64,000 nucleotides of DNA, from assembly GCA_040766325.1 (NCBI GenBank), contig JAXGQR010000006.1, positions 62,001 to 126,000 on the forward strand. Reading direction: 5' to 3'. A program made the position numbers and the translations under genes. Under the pieces are notes generated by a model. The model was not told where the DNA came from. It saw only the letters and a program-made list of their open reading frames with translations, and ran no database searches. Below are positions 42,679 to 51,731 of the stretch, piece by piece (the first letter of the stretch is position 1; each line of letters begins with the position of its first letter). The DNA is from Dehalobacterium sp040766325 (lineage in GTDB: Bacteria > Bacillota > Dehalobacteriia > Dehalobacteriales > Dehalobacteriaceae).

Positions 42679-43535
42679 ATGATGAAAAAACGGATAATTA
42701 AAGATTTTTTTGGCGTTACTGCAGGTAGTTTAATTACGGCCCTGGGATTGGTAATTTTTCTAATTCCAAATCAAATTGCCGCCGGCGGTCTAAGCGGTCT
42801 AGCCACCATTCTTTATTATCTTTTTCAGTTTCCTGTAGGCCTGACCATGTTTGTGATTAATATTCCCCTTTTGCTTCTGTGCATCAAAGAGCTTGGCATG
42901 AAGTTCGGAGCAAAATCTATCTATGGCACCGTAATCATCTCATTATTTGTGGATTTAATAACCGTTTTTATTCCCCAACCCTGGACTCAGGATGCCATCC
43001 TGGCGTCCCTTTATGGCGGGGTGCTCTGCGGTGTGGGTTCAGGCATTGTTTTTCGCTCGGGGGGAACTACAGGAGGTACGGATTTGGCCGCTGCTTTGAT
43101 CCACAAGTATGCCAAAATCAGTTTAGGCTATGCCGTATTGATCGTGGATGCTCTGGTGATTCTGCTGGCAGGGGTTGTCTTTAGTATCGAATTGGCTTTG
43201 TACGCCTTGGCCTCAGTTTTGTTACGGGCAAAATCATTGATGTAGTTCAGGAAGGGGTGTCCTATACTAGAGCCGCCCTGATTATCTCTGAAGATTATCG
43301 GCGGATTAGTAAAGAAATATTAAATCAGATGGATCGAGGTGTAACCTCTTTTCAAAGTAAAGGTGTTTATACACAAAAAGAACGAGAAGTACTTCTTTGT
43401 GTGGTAACCCAAAGAGAAGTAAGTACCCTAAAAAACATAGTCTATCAAGTAGATCCTAAGGCTTTTGTGATTGTTTCTCAGATACATGAGGTATTGGGGG
43501 AAGGATTTAAATCATTGCCGGAAGAAAAACCATGA
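42679..43535 (+). pseudogene. yitT: YitT family membrane protein (DUF161/DUF2179), one-base frameshift
   Basis: YitT-type protein, about 285 aa when repaired. The first frame gives five membrane helices (VTAGSLITALGLVIFLIPNQ; the family motif FRSGGTTGGTDLAA) and derails after SIELALYALASV. One T added to the TTTT at 43217-43220 restores FVTGKIIDVVQEGVSYTRAA and joins the second frame, the soluble DUF2179 domain (ALIISEDYRRISKEILNQMD to 43535). It is either a true null or a homopolymer error. The protein family has no settled function. It lies 15 bp after prfB. Confidence 0.85.
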
Positions 43536-43566
43536 CTTAACGACTTTACGGAGGTGTATACAACAA

Positions 43567-44409
43567 ATGGATGGAGGAAAAAATGTCTCAACCGCCATGT
43601 TGGAGGGGAAGGCCAGAGAAATCAGGAAAAGTATTATTAACATGTTAAGGGAAGCAGGATCAGGGCATCCCGGGGGCTCCCTGTCGGCAGCAGATATACT
43701 TTCCGTTCTTTATTTTCATGAAATGACGATCAACCCGGATCAGCCCCACGATCCAAAACGAGATCGTTTTGTCCTCTCTAAAGGACATGCAGCACCTGTT
43801 CTTTATGCTACTCTTGCCGAAAAGGGGTTTTTTCCTAAGGAAGAATTAGCTACTTTAAGGAAAATCAACAGCAATCTTCAAGGCCATCCTGATATGAGAA
43901 AAGTCCCCGGGGTAGAAATGTCTACCGGTTCTTTGGGACAAGGCTTATCGGCGGCCAACGGCATGGCTCTGGCCGGTAAAATAGATCAAGCATCTTACCG
44001 TGTTTATGCTATGATTGGAGACGGTGAGTGTGAGGAAGGTCAGATTTGGGAAGCCGCCATGTTTGCCGCTCATTATAAATTAGATAATCTTACTGTCTTC
44101 TTAGACCATAATGGCCTGCAAATTGATGGGCGCCTTCATGAGGTAATGTCGCCGGAGCCTTTAGATGAAAAATGGCGTGCCTTTGGCTGGGAGGTGCAGG
44201 TGATTGACGGTCATAATATGGATCAAATTATTGCCGCTCTGGATTATGCCCGCAGAATAAAAGGGAAACCAAGCATGATTATTGCCGAAACCATAAAAGG
44301 AAAAGGGGTTTCCTTTATGGAGGACGAGTGTGACTGGCATGGCGTAGCTCCCAAGGCGGCGGAAGCGGAACAGGCTCTGGCAGAATTGGACCAAGGGGGG
44401 TCAAAATAA
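43567..44409 (+). CDS. Transketolase, N-terminal (TPP-binding) subunit
   Basis: Small subunit of the split transketolase type, 280 aa. TPP/metal motif is MIGDGECEEGQIWEAAMFAA, ending in a conserved Asn nearby (LDHNGLQIDG). Substrate-channel His are in SGHPGGSLSAADIL and LSKGHAAPVLYATL. With the next gene it makes the full enzyme moving two-carbon units between pentose and triose phosphates. ATG 43567 lies behind CGGAGGTG at 10 bp; earlier in-frame codons run back into yitT and are unlikely. The genes are 1 bp apart. Confidence 0.93.
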   Translation: MDGGKNVSTAMLEGKAREIRKSIINMLREAGSGHPGGSLSAADILSVLYFHEMTINPDQPHDPKRDRFVLSKGHAAPVLYATLAEKGFFPKEELATLRKINSNLQGHPDMRKVPGVEMSTGSLGQGLSAANGMALAGKIDQASYRVYAMIGDGECEEGQIWEAAMFAAHYKLDNLTVFLDHNGLQIDGRLHEVMSPEPLDEKWRAFGWEVQVIDGHNMDQIIAALDYARRIKGKPSMIIAETIKGKGVSFMEDECDWHGVAPKAAEAEQALAELDQGGSK

Positions 44410-44410
44410 G

Positions 44411-45349
44411 ATGACGACAAAAATTGCCACCAGAGAAGCTTATGGCAAAGCTTTAGTAAAATTAGGCGCTCAAAATAAACAAATTATCGTCTTAGATGCG
44501 GATCTGTCTAAGTCTACGAAAACTGTGGAGTTTGCCAAGGTTTATCCGGAGAGGTTTTTTAATGTGGGCATTGCGGAGCAAAATTTAATGGGCACGGCAG
44601 CGGGATTGGCTGCAGCAGGTAAAATTCCTTTTGTCAGCACCTTTGCTATGTTTGCCACAGGACGGGCTTTTGAGCAAGTAAGGAATACCATCGCCTATCC
44701 GAGATTAAACGTTAAAATTGCGGCGACCCATGCCGGGCTAACTGTAGGAGAGGATGGAGCTTCTCATCAATCGATTGAGGATATTGCTCTCATGAGTGTC
44801 ATCCCCAATATGACGGTAATTGTCCCTGCAGACGGTGTAGAAGCGGAAGGGGCCATTATGGCTGCCGCAGAATATGACGGTCCGGTTTATATCCGCCTGG
44901 GACGATTAAGCATCCCGATTATCAATGATGATGATTATCAGTTTCACTGGGGTAAAGGGGTGGTCTTTCAGGAAGGAACAGATGTCACCCTTATCGGTAC
45001 CGGCGTGATGGTGAATTATTGTCTGGAAGCGGCACTAGAGCTGGAAAAAGAGGGGATCTCCGTCCAGGTTGTTAATATTCATACGATCAAGCCTATTGAC
45101 CGAGAGTTGATTCTTGCCTGCGCCCAAAAAACAGGCGCGGTGGTTACGGCAGAGGAACATAGTGTGATTGGCGGACTAGGCTCGGCGGTAGCAAATCTGT
45201 TAAGCGAGGAGTATCCGGTACCGCTAAAAAAGGTGGGTATTGAGGATACCTTTGGCGAGTCGGGAAAACCCCTGGATCTATTAAATAAATATGGCTTAAA
45301 TACAACAAAAATTGTAAAGTCCGCCCGGGAAATCATAAATAGAAAATAG
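44411..45349 (+). CDS. Transketolase, C-terminal subunit
   Basis: Second half of split transketolase, 312 aa. The pyrimidine-binding domain holds DLSKSTKTVEFAKVYPERFF, the catalytic Glu region NVGIAEQNLMGTAAGLAAAG and THAGLTVGEDGASHQSIED. The C-terminal transketolase domain follows (TLIGTGVMVNYCLEAALELE; VVTAEEHSVIGGLGSAVANL). It is adjacent to the N-terminal subunit and cotranscribed. It could in principle be a sugar-specific transketolase-like enzyme, but both halves look complete. Confidence 0.93.
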   Translation: MTTKIATREAYGKALVKLGAQNKQIIVLDADLSKSTKTVEFAKVYPERFFNVGIAEQNLMGTAAGLAAAGKIPFVSTFAMFATGRAFEQVRNTIAYPRLNVKIAATHAGLTVGEDGASHQSIEDIALMSVIPNMTVIVPADGVEAEGAIMAAAEYDGPVYIRLGRLSIPIINDDDYQFHWGKGVVFQEGTDVTLIGTGVMVNYCLEAALELEKEGISVQVVNIHTIKPIDRELILACAQKTGAVVTAEEHSVIGGLGSAVANLLSEEYPVPLKKVGIEDTFGESGKPLDLLNKYGLNTTKIVKSAREIINRK

Positions 45350-45402
45350 AAATAAAACCTTGATTAAGGAATAATCTGTGGTCATGACATAAAAAATATG
45401 AG

Positions 45403-45442
45403 GTCTTTTAAAGATTTGTTTATCTTTAAAAGACTTTTTTTA
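45403..45442 (+). terminator. Intrinsic terminator after transketolase
   Basis: Perfect 13-bp stem GTCTTTTAAAGAT/ATCTTTAAAAGAC, 6-nt loop and seven T. Confidence 0.88.
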
Positions 45443-45527
45443 TTTTTTTATTATTTCTCAAATAAAAAAGAAGGAATATACTAAATAGTGTAGAATAGTT
45501 AGAAAAAATCTGAATTTTCATATCAGC

Positions 45528-45538
45528 TGGTCAGACCT
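45528..45538 (+). promoter_or_regulatory. Candidate FadR/GntR operator upstream of livJ
   Basis: TGGTCAGACCT fits TnGTnnnACnA, the FadR-subfamily operator pattern, with one mismatch. A FadR-type regulator is encoded at the end of the liv operon. The remaining 45443-45818 leader holds no gene I can support and no clear -35/-10 pair. Confidence 0.4.
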
Positions 45539-45818
45539 TATGATTAACAGGTCATACTTTTTGTATGATTATCTTTGGCCTCAAGCTTTTTTTGTCTCTG
45601 GTTCCCAATGAGATATTTTACAATCGGCGAAGCAGAGACATTCTTGTTTTTAGAAGAAAAATAAAACTTCCCTTTGATGCATGGAATTGCGTTTGTTTTG
45701 ACATCAGGATCTTTCCTGCTTTTAATTTCTAAGAGGAGGTGAATGTCAGGTCGCAAAAGCTTTTGAAGAAGAGAAGAGACAAAGAAGCAAATGCTAAGAT
45801 TAAGAAAGGGGTAAAAAG

Positions 45819-46973
45819 ATGTCCAAAAAAAGTTTGTTATTAGTGGCTGTAATGGTAATGTTGGCTTTAGCAGCCTTTGGCTGCGGACAGGGTGAACAGG
45901 ATGAAGGCAGCGCATCCGGAGAAACACCAACTGATGGAGAAATTTTAGTAGGCATAATGGTACCGACAACAGGTTCTGAAGCAACCTACGGAAAAGATAT
46001 GGAGAATTCTTTTAATTTAGCAGTTGATCATGTTAATGCTGCTGGAGGGATTGGCGGTAAAAAAATTAAAACCGTTACGGCGGACGATGCCTGTGACCCT
46101 CAACAAGCTGCTTCTGCCGCCAATAAATTAATTTCTCAAGGCGTGGTAGCGGTGGTGGGTGGATATTGTTCCGGAGCTACTGTTCCTACCTTAGCACTTT
46201 ATAATGATGCCAAGATTCCCTTTGTGATCACGGCTGCCAACTCTAGCAAGTTGACGGAAGAAAATCCTGGTAACTCCTTCCAAACCAATGGAACTGCTTA
46301 TCACCAGATTGAAAAAGCGATTGAAATGTGGAATAGAGACGGTATCACAAAGGTTGCTGTTGTCCATCAGGGAGATGCATATTCGGCCGACTTAGCCAAA
46401 ATTGCTGAAGAAAAATGGACGGCCGAAGGCAAAGAAATCGTCGCCACCGAGGTAATGAATAAAGGAGAACAAGATACTTCCGCTTTAGTAACTCGTATTA
46501 AGGCGAAGAATCCGGAATTAGTATTCTGGACCGCATACTTTGCAGATGGAGGTTTATTGATTAAACAATTACGCCAAAGCGGTTATCAGGGCAAGATTAT
46601 GGCCGGTGATGGATCGTGTTCACCGCAGCTGATTGAAATCGGCGGTGCAGCTACGGAAGGCGTGCAAGTGCTATCTAGTCCTATCGCCGAATATCTTCCC
46701 GCAGCGGCTGAATTCAGCGCCAAATACAAAGAAAAGTATAATGCGGATCCCGGACCCTATGCAGCTTTGGCCTATGATGGCATCGGCATTCTGGCAGATG
46801 CCATGAACCGCGCCGGGGAAATTGAGTTTGACGCTATAGTAGCGGCTTTAAGTGCAACTAAAGATTATGAAGGTGTCGCCGGCACGACCACTTTCGGAGA
46901 AGATCATACCTTAGCCCGTAGTAATTTTATGGTTGTGGAGGTAAAGGACGGCAAGTATACTTTGGTAGAATAA
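45819..46973 (+). CDS. livJ: Branched-chain amino-acid ABC transporter substrate-binding lipoprotein
   Basis: Periplasmic-type binding protein 6 family, 384 aa. The lipobox is LAAFGCGQG. LivJ blocks are IMVPTTGSEATYGKDMENSF, AVDHVNAAGGIGGKKI, DDACDPQQAASAANKLISQG and GVVAVVGGYCSGATVPTLAL. It captures leucine, isoleucine, valine or a related ligand outside the cell. AAAGGGG precedes ATG 45819. First gene of livJHMGF; a GC-rich hairpin follows it, so it is probably made in excess over the permeases. Confidence 0.95.
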   Translation: MSKKSLLLVAVMVMLALAAFGCGQGEQDEGSASGETPTDGEILVGIMVPTTGSEATYGKDMENSFNLAVDHVNAAGGIGGKKIKTVTADDACDPQQAASAANKLISQGVVAVVGGYCSGATVPTLALYNDAKIPFVITAANSSKLTEENPGNSFQTNGTAYHQIEKAIEMWNRDGITKVAVVHQGDAYSADLAKIAEEKWTAEGKEIVATEVMNKGEQDTSALVTRIKAKNPELVFWTAYFADGGLLIKQLRQSGYQGKIMAGDGSCSPQLIEIGGAATEGVQVLSSPIAEYLPAAAEFSAKYKEKYNADPGPYAALAYDGIGILADAMNRAGEIEFDAIVAALSATKDYEGVAGTTTFGEDHTLARSNFMVVEVKDGKYTLVE

Positions 46974-46996
46974 AATCTTAGAAACAGATATTTCTC

Positions 46997-47028
46997 CCGG
47001 CCCCGTCGGGGGCCGGATGTTTCTTTTA
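46997..47028 (+). terminator. Hairpin between livJ and livH
   Basis: CCGGCCCC/GGGGCCGG stem with a 3-nt loop and one bulge, followed by a T-rich stretch; probable partial terminator. Confidence 0.6.
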
Positions 47029-47057
47029 TTCAAATTTTCCAGGAGAGGATGAAATCT

Positions 47058-47972
47058 ATGGGCGTACAGGATATTATTATCCAGCAGCTTGTCAACGGAT
47101 TGATTTTAGGCTCTTTCTACAGTTTGGTAGCACTTGGCTATTCGATGGTTTATGGAATTATTAAACTGCTGAACTTTGCCCATGGTGATATTTATATGAC
47201 AGGTGCCTTTGTCAGTTTTGCCATCTTAGGAGCAGTAAGCGGTGCTTTAGGCAACGGCTGGCTTGGCATACTAACGGCCATGTTAATTAGTATGCTTCTA
47301 GTAGGGCTTTTAGGCGTTGTGATTCAGAGGATTGCCTATCGCCCCATGTTATCGGCTCCACGATTATCTTTGTTAATTACAGCCGTGGGTGTATCTTTGG
47401 TCTTATATAATGCGGTCATGGTTATCACCGGCGGTGAATATAAAGCTTTCACCACCGGTTTGGGTTATAACGGGATTAACATTGGATCCGCCTATATTAC
47501 TTATACGCAAATTATCTTAGTATTATCCACGGTCATTTTGATGTCTCTATTAGCTTGGTTTATTGGGAATACCATGTATGGCAAGGCCATGAGAGCTATA
47601 TCCTTAGACCGGGATGCTTGCCGTTTAATGGGTATTAACGTAAATCAGATTGTAGCACTGACTTTTTTCATTGGGTCCTCCTTGGCTGCTGCCGGAGGTA
47701 CCATGGCCGGTGTCTATTATGGCAGTATTCATTTTTTCATGGGATTTGTCGTAGGGATTAAGGCTTTTACAGCGGCAGTGATTGGCGGCATTGGCAGTAT
47801 CCCTGGTGCCATGGCCGGTGGCATGATTCTTGGGATGCTGGAGGCAGCAGGTACTCAGGTTCCTTTTATCGGTTCCGAGTGGAAAGACGTTTTTGCTTTT
47901 GTACTGTTAATCTTGCTTTTGATCTTTAAACCCAATGGGATTCTAGGAAAAACCGAGATTGAGAGGATGTAA
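47058..47972 (+). CDS. livH: Branched-chain amino-acid ABC permease LivH
   Basis: Membrane permease of 304 aa with eight or so helices. LivH hallmarks are LVNGLILGSFYSLVALGYSM near the N-terminus, YGIIKLLNFAHGDIYMTGAF, and the EAA-like loop GKAMRAISLDRDACRLMGIN. It pairs with LivM to form the membrane channel. ATG 47058 is selected because GGAGAGG at 47042-47048 lies right against the in-frame ATG 47049 but 9 bp from this one. Confidence 0.95.
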   Translation: MGVQDIIIQQLVNGLILGSFYSLVALGYSMVYGIIKLLNFAHGDIYMTGAFVSFAILGAVSGALGNGWLGILTAMLISMLLVGLLGVVIQRIAYRPMLSAPRLSLLITAVGVSLVLYNAVMVITGGEYKAFTTGLGYNGINIGSAYITYTQIILVLSTVILMSLLAWFIGNTMYGKAMRAISLDRDACRLMGINVNQIVALTFFIGSSLAAAGGTMAGVYYGSIHFFMGFVVGIKAFTAAVIGGIGSIPGAMAGGMILGMLEAAGTQVPFIGSEWKDVFAFVLLILLLIFKPNGILGKTEIERM

Positions 47973-47976
47973 TGGA

Positions 47977-49005
47977 ATGAATACAAAAAAAGAAAACGTT
48001 GCTTCAATAAAACAAATTGACTCCGGAACCTGTGCGGCGCCTCGTTCCAAAAATCCCCTGGGGCGTATCATGGATCAAATATTTGAAGCTATGGATAATG
48101 TCAAGATCAAATTTGCCGTACTGGCAATTTTGTGCCTGCTGGTGGTGGTGTTACCCTTGGTTTCCAATATTTATGTGATGGAGGTCATGACCAACGCCTT
48201 TTTCTATATGATCTTGTGCCTTGGTTTAAATATTACCGTTGGATATTGCGGTCTCCTGAATCTGGGCAATGCGGCCTTTTTTGCTTTCGGTGCGTACACC
48301 ACCGGGATTTTAATGAAGATGGGAATCAGCTTCTGGCTGACGATTCCTGCTGCGATGGTGATTTCCATCATTGTCGCCTGTATCATTGGCGGACCGACCT
48401 TAAAGTTAAGAAGCGACTATTTGGCCATTGTCACCTTAGGGTTTGGAGAAATCACACGTTTATTGGCGCGTAATTTAGATATTACAGGCGGAGCCAGCGG
48501 ATTAGTGGGGATTCCCCGGCCTGAGTTTTTTGGCATGAAGCTTTTTCTTAATATACATTTTTATTATACCTTCTTTATTCTGGTCATCGTGGCCATCATC
48601 ATTGCTCAGCGCCTTCATCGATCCAGATTTGGCCGGGCCCTGGAGTATATCAGGGAAGATGAGGATGCGGCGGAAGCAATGGGCATTAACACGGTAAGGT
48701 TTAAGCTACTTGCTTATATCGTAGGATCTCTTTTTGCCGGGGTGGCCGGATCTTTCTATGCTATCAAAATGACGGCGGTTTCACCGGAATCCTTTCTCTT
48801 TACCCAATCGGCCAATGTCCTTCTGGCGGTTGTATTAGGCGGTATGGGGAAAATTCAGGGTGCTTTGCTGGGTGCTTTTTTCCTGGTGCTGTTTCCAGAG
48901 GTCTTTCGTTCCATTGGAGAAACGAGAATGCTCTTCTTTGGGATTGTCTTGGTGTTCGTCATGATTTTCCGACCCCAGGGCTTGTGGCCGGAACGTAAGA
49001 GTTAG
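47977..49005 (+). CDS. livM: Branched-chain amino-acid ABC permease LivM
   Basis: Membrane permease of 342 aa. A hydrophilic N-terminus of about 45 residues precedes the helices; family blocks are LNITVGYCGLLNLGNAAFFA, RSDYLAIVTLGFGEITRLLA, the EAA loop YIREDEDAAEAMGINTVRFK and the terminal MIFRPQGLWPERKS. It starts 4 bp after livH at ATG 47977 with GAGAGGA upstream; a TTG at 47959 would overlap livH. Partner of LivH. Confidence 0.95.
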   Translation: MNTKKENVASIKQIDSGTCAAPRSKNPLGRIMDQIFEAMDNVKIKFAVLAILCLLVVVLPLVSNIYVMEVMTNAFFYMILCLGLNITVGYCGLLNLGNAAFFAFGAYTTGILMKMGISFWLTIPAAMVISIIVACIIGGPTLKLRSDYLAIVTLGFGEITRLLARNLDITGGASGLVGIPRPEFFGMKLFLNIHFYYTFFILVIVAIIIAQRLHRSRFGRALEYIREDEDAAEAMGINTVRFKLLAYIVGSLFAGVAGSFYAIKMTAVSPESFLFTQSANVLLAVVLGGMGKIQGALLGAFFLVLFPEVFRSIGETRMLFFGIVLVFVMIFRPQGLWPERKS

Positions 49006-49053
49006 CAACTGTAACCCTTAAGAAACCATCAAAGAGAAAAGGACGAGGTGCAT

Positions 49054-49830
49054 ATGAACATTCTTGAGGTAAAGAACTTAACCTTAAATTTTGGCGGTGT
49101 CATGGCGGTTAATAACCTTAGTTTTGAGGTCGAGGAGCATTCTATTACCAGCTTAATTGGCCCCAATGGAGCGGGAAAAACATCAGCCTTTAATTGTTTG
49201 ACCGGCTTTTATAAGCCGACTTCAGGGGAGATTACTTTTTTGGGGGAAAGTATCCGTCACAAAAAACCTCATATCATTACCGGTATGGGTATGGCCCGCA
49301 CCTTTCAAAATTTACGCTTATTCAAAAATATGACAGTTATGGAAAATGTTATGTCCGGAATGCATTGTCGCAGCATATCGGGAATTGGTCGGGCGATTGC
49401 GCGCTCGCCTTTCCAGCGATCAGAAGAGAAGAGAATTAAGGAATTCTCAGAAGAATGTCTTGATTTTGTAGGGATTTTGGACAAAAAAGATCGATGTGCC
49501 AAGAATTTGCCTTACGGGGATCAACGTAGAGTAGAATGGGCCCGGGCTTTAGCGACCCAGCCCAAGCTACTACTTTTGGATGAACCTGCGGCAGGCTTAA
49601 ACCATGATGAAAAACAACAATTGATGGACTTAATTCGCAAAATAAGGGACCAAAGAGATATTACCATTTTTTTAATCGAGCATAATATGGAGCTCATTAT
49701 GAAGATTTCAGAAAAAATTGTTGTTATTGATTATGGCAAGAAAATTGCCGAAGGTGTTGCAGAAGATATTCAAAAGAATCCTCTGGTAATTGAGGCATAT
49801 CTCGGGAAGGAGGATGATGAAGCAATATGA
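49054..49830 (+). CDS. livG: Branched-chain amino-acid ABC ATPase LivG
   Basis: ATP-binding subunit of 258 aa. Walker A is GPNGAGKTSAFNCLTG, LivG-type ARTFQNLRLFKNMTVMENV follows, signature LPYGDQRRVEWARALA, Walker B LLLDEPAAGLNHDE, and switch His in LIEHNMELIM. The signature has PYGDQ in place of the LSGGQ form, which is normal in LivG. ATG 49054 is placed 6 bp after the AGGACGAGG site. It overlaps livF by 4 bp. Confidence 0.95.
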   Translation: MNILEVKNLTLNFGGVMAVNNLSFEVEEHSITSLIGPNGAGKTSAFNCLTGFYKPTSGEITFLGESIRHKKPHIITGMGMARTFQNLRLFKNMTVMENVMSGMHCRSISGIGRAIARSPFQRSEEKRIKEFSEECLDFVGILDKKDRCAKNLPYGDQRRVEWARALATQPKLLLLDEPAAGLNHDEKQQLMDLIRKIRDQRDITIFLIEHNMELIMKISEKIVVIDYGKKIAEGVAEDIQKNPLVIEAYLGKEDDEAI

Positions 49831-50543
49831 GTGAAATCGTTCTTTCCCTTGAAGGGGTAGAAACATATTACGGCAAGATTCATGCGTTAAGAGGAATTAA
49901 TATCACCGTTGAAAAAGGCCAAATTGTAACCCTTCTGGGTTCTAACGGTGCGGGCAAAAGCACGACACTAAAAACCATTTCCGCACTGATTTATGCCTCC
50001 GCAGGTAAGATCCAGTTTATGGGCCGGGATATTACCTCGGAAGCTCCTCATAAAATCGTGGAAATGGGTTTAATTCACGTTCCCGAGGGCAGACATATTT
50101 TTAAGGATTTAACGGTCAAGGAAAACTTGGAGTTAGGTTCCTTTACCCTCAAGGACGACAAGGAAAGAAAACGCAGAATGGATCGGGTTTTTGAGCGTTT
50201 TCCCCGTCTCAAGGAAAGATGGAAACAGGATGGAGGTACCCTTTCCGGGGGCGAACAGCAGATGTTGGCCATTGGTCGTGCATTGATGACGGAACCGAAG
50301 CTGCTCCTTTTGGATGAGCCTTCCATGGGATTGGCCCCTGTTATCGTGCAAGAAATCGGGCAGATTATTAAAAGTTTAAATGAAGAAGGGACAACAATTC
50401 TCTTGGTGGAGCAGAACGCAAAAATGGCTCTGAAGCTGGCGCACTATGGTTATGTTATTGACACCGGAGCCATCGTGATGGAAGACAATAGCCGTAATTT
50501 GCGGGAAAATGAAAGTATTGTCAAAGCTTATCTAGGTGGGTAA
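49827..50543 (+). CDS. livF: Branched-chain amino-acid ABC ATPase LivF
   Basis: ATP-binding subunit of 238 aa. Walker A is LGSNGAGKSTTLKTISAL, LivF motif IVEMGLIHVPEGRHIFKDLT, signature LSGGEQQMLAIGRALM, Walker B LLLDEPSMGLAP and the switch His position is taken by Gln in LLVEQNAKMALKLA, as usual for LivF. ATGA overlap with livG shows coupling. It completes the transporter with LivG, LivH and LivM. Confidence 0.95.
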   Translation: MSEIVLSLEGVETYYGKIHALRGINITVEKGQIVTLLGSNGAGKSTTLKTISALIYASAGKIQFMGRDITSEAPHKIVEMGLIHVPEGRHIFKDLTVKENLELGSFTLKDDKERKRRMDRVFERFPRLKERWKQDGGTLSGGEQQMLAIGRALMTEPKLLLLDEPSMGLAPVIVQEIGQIIKSLNEEGTTILLVEQNAKMALKLAHYGYVIDTGAIVMEDNSRNLRENESIVKAYLGG

Positions 50544-50557
50544 AATCCAAAAATTAA

Positions 50558-51295
50558 GTGGTGAGGGAATTGGTATTTGAGACGATTCAACGGAGTACTA
50601 CGCCCCTGATGATTGTCGATCAAATTCTGAAACATATGGAAACCGGCAACTTGAAGCCAGGGGATAAGTTACCTTCTGAGCGAGAATTATGCAAAATGTT
50701 TGGTGTGGGACGGTCCTCTGTACGAGAAGCAATCAGAGCTTTGGTGGTCAAAGGTAACTTAGAGGTTATCCAGGGAAAAGGTACCTTTTTATGCCAAGGG
50801 GGAAATACCAATGCTCAAGATTATCTTTTAGAGAGTGACTTTGGAGGCATGCCTGTTTTTGATATTATGGAAGCCAGACAAATGTTGGAAATTAACATTG
50901 TCCGTTTGGCGGCAGAACGAGCGGATAAAACCGATATCCGATATATGCACCAGGCGATTGATCGCATGGCAGCCAGTAAGGACGCCAAGGATTTTTATGA
51001 AGCGGATTTAGAATTTCATCAAGTTCTGGCAGAATCCACAGGAAATCAAGCTATTCGAGAGATGTTAAATGTCATCATGAAGATGGGTCATAATTATTGT
51101 TGCAATTTTGTCGTTGTTTCTGAAAAAGGAAAAGAAAAATCCATTTCTACTGCCCGCCAGGTGGCCAATTTAGTTGCTCAGGGGGAAGGGGATCAGGCGG
51201 CGGCAGTGATGATGGATCATTTAAAGATAATCTATTCCAAAATGAAAGGCGCTCTTTTAGATGTAGATAAAAGCGAAAGGGATGCAGATAAATAG
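50558..51295 (+). CDS. FadR-subfamily GntR transcriptional regulator
   Basis: Regulator of about 245 aa. The N-terminal winged HTH is clear (LPSERELCKMFGVGRSSVRE, then VIQGKGTFL). The C-terminal FCD domain holds metal- and ligand-binding residues such as those in FYEADLEFHQVLAESTGN. FCD regulators respond to small organic acids or amino-acid catabolites. It directly follows livF, so control of the liv operon is likely. The start is unclear: GTG 50558 and 50561 lack a good ribosome site, and TTG 50570 sits very close behind GTGAGGGA. Confidence 0.9.
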   Translation: MVRELVFETIQRSTTPLMIVDQILKHMETGNLKPGDKLPSERELCKMFGVGRSSVREAIRALVVKGNLEVIQGKGTFLCQGGNTNAQDYLLESDFGGMPVFDIMEARQMLEINIVRLAAERADKTDIRYMHQAIDRMAASKDAKDFYEADLEFHQVLAESTGNQAIREMLNVIMKMGHNYCCNFVVVSEKGKEKSISTARQVANLVAQGEGDQAAAVMMDHLKIIYSKMKGALLDVDKSERDADK

Positions 51296-51320
51296 TGAAA
51301 AATCGGAGTAAACGATTCAA

Positions 51321-51731
51321 ATGAAGAGAATTTTTTTAATTATATTCATTTTGGGTATCTGTATGTCACTGGGGATTTACTTTATGCAGATGCGTACTGC
51401 TCAGGAAATGAAGATACCTGAGCTCACCCAGGAAGAGTTACTGGAAAAAATTCAGTCCGGCGTAGCATTCTATGTTTATTTTTATTCACCCACCTGTACC
51501 GACTGCATTGCATCAGAGCCTTTTCTTGCCGAAGCTGTTAAAAACCTTAAGATAAATATGGTAAAATTGGATTTGGCAAAAAATGATTATGCTCGGACCA
51601 CCTTCGACCTTCCCGGGACCCCTACCATCTTATATTATCAGAACGGTGAATTGGTCACCGGGATTAGCGGAGCTATGGAGACAGTGGGGGCATATGAGGA
51701 ATTTTTTCTGGAAACAGGTGAAGGACAATGA
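51321..51731 (+). CDS. Membrane-anchored thioredoxin-like protein
   Basis: Protein of 136 aa: an N-terminal membrane helix (IFLIIFILGICMSLGIYFM) and an extracytoplasmic thioredoxin fold with the redox motif CTDC in FYSPTCTDCIASEPFLAEAV and the cis-Pro in LPGTPTILYY. It probably handles disulfides outside the membrane. The ATGA overlap with the next gene, a MauE/DoxX-like membrane protein with a GCGC motif, indicates a two-gene redox pair, similar in logic to mauD/mauE or CcdA partners. Confidence 0.85.
   Translation: MKRIFLIIFILGICMSLGIYFMQMRTAQEMKIPELTQEELLEKIQSGVAFYVYFYSPTCTDCIASEPFLAEAVKNLKINMVKLDLAKNDYARTTFDLPGTPTILYYQNGELVTGISGAMETVGAYEEFFLETGEGQ

Noticed and set aside
45743..45766. Seven-codon leader peptide (MSGRKSF) before livJ
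   Set aside because: The Shine-Dalgarno-like AGGAGG is only about 3 bp from the ATG, and there are no branched-chain residues that would support attenuation.
45544..45984. Minus-strand open frame of 146 codons across the liv leader
   Set aside because: It overlaps the livJ start, has low-complexity Leu/Lys/Phe composition, no ribosome site and no recognisable motif.
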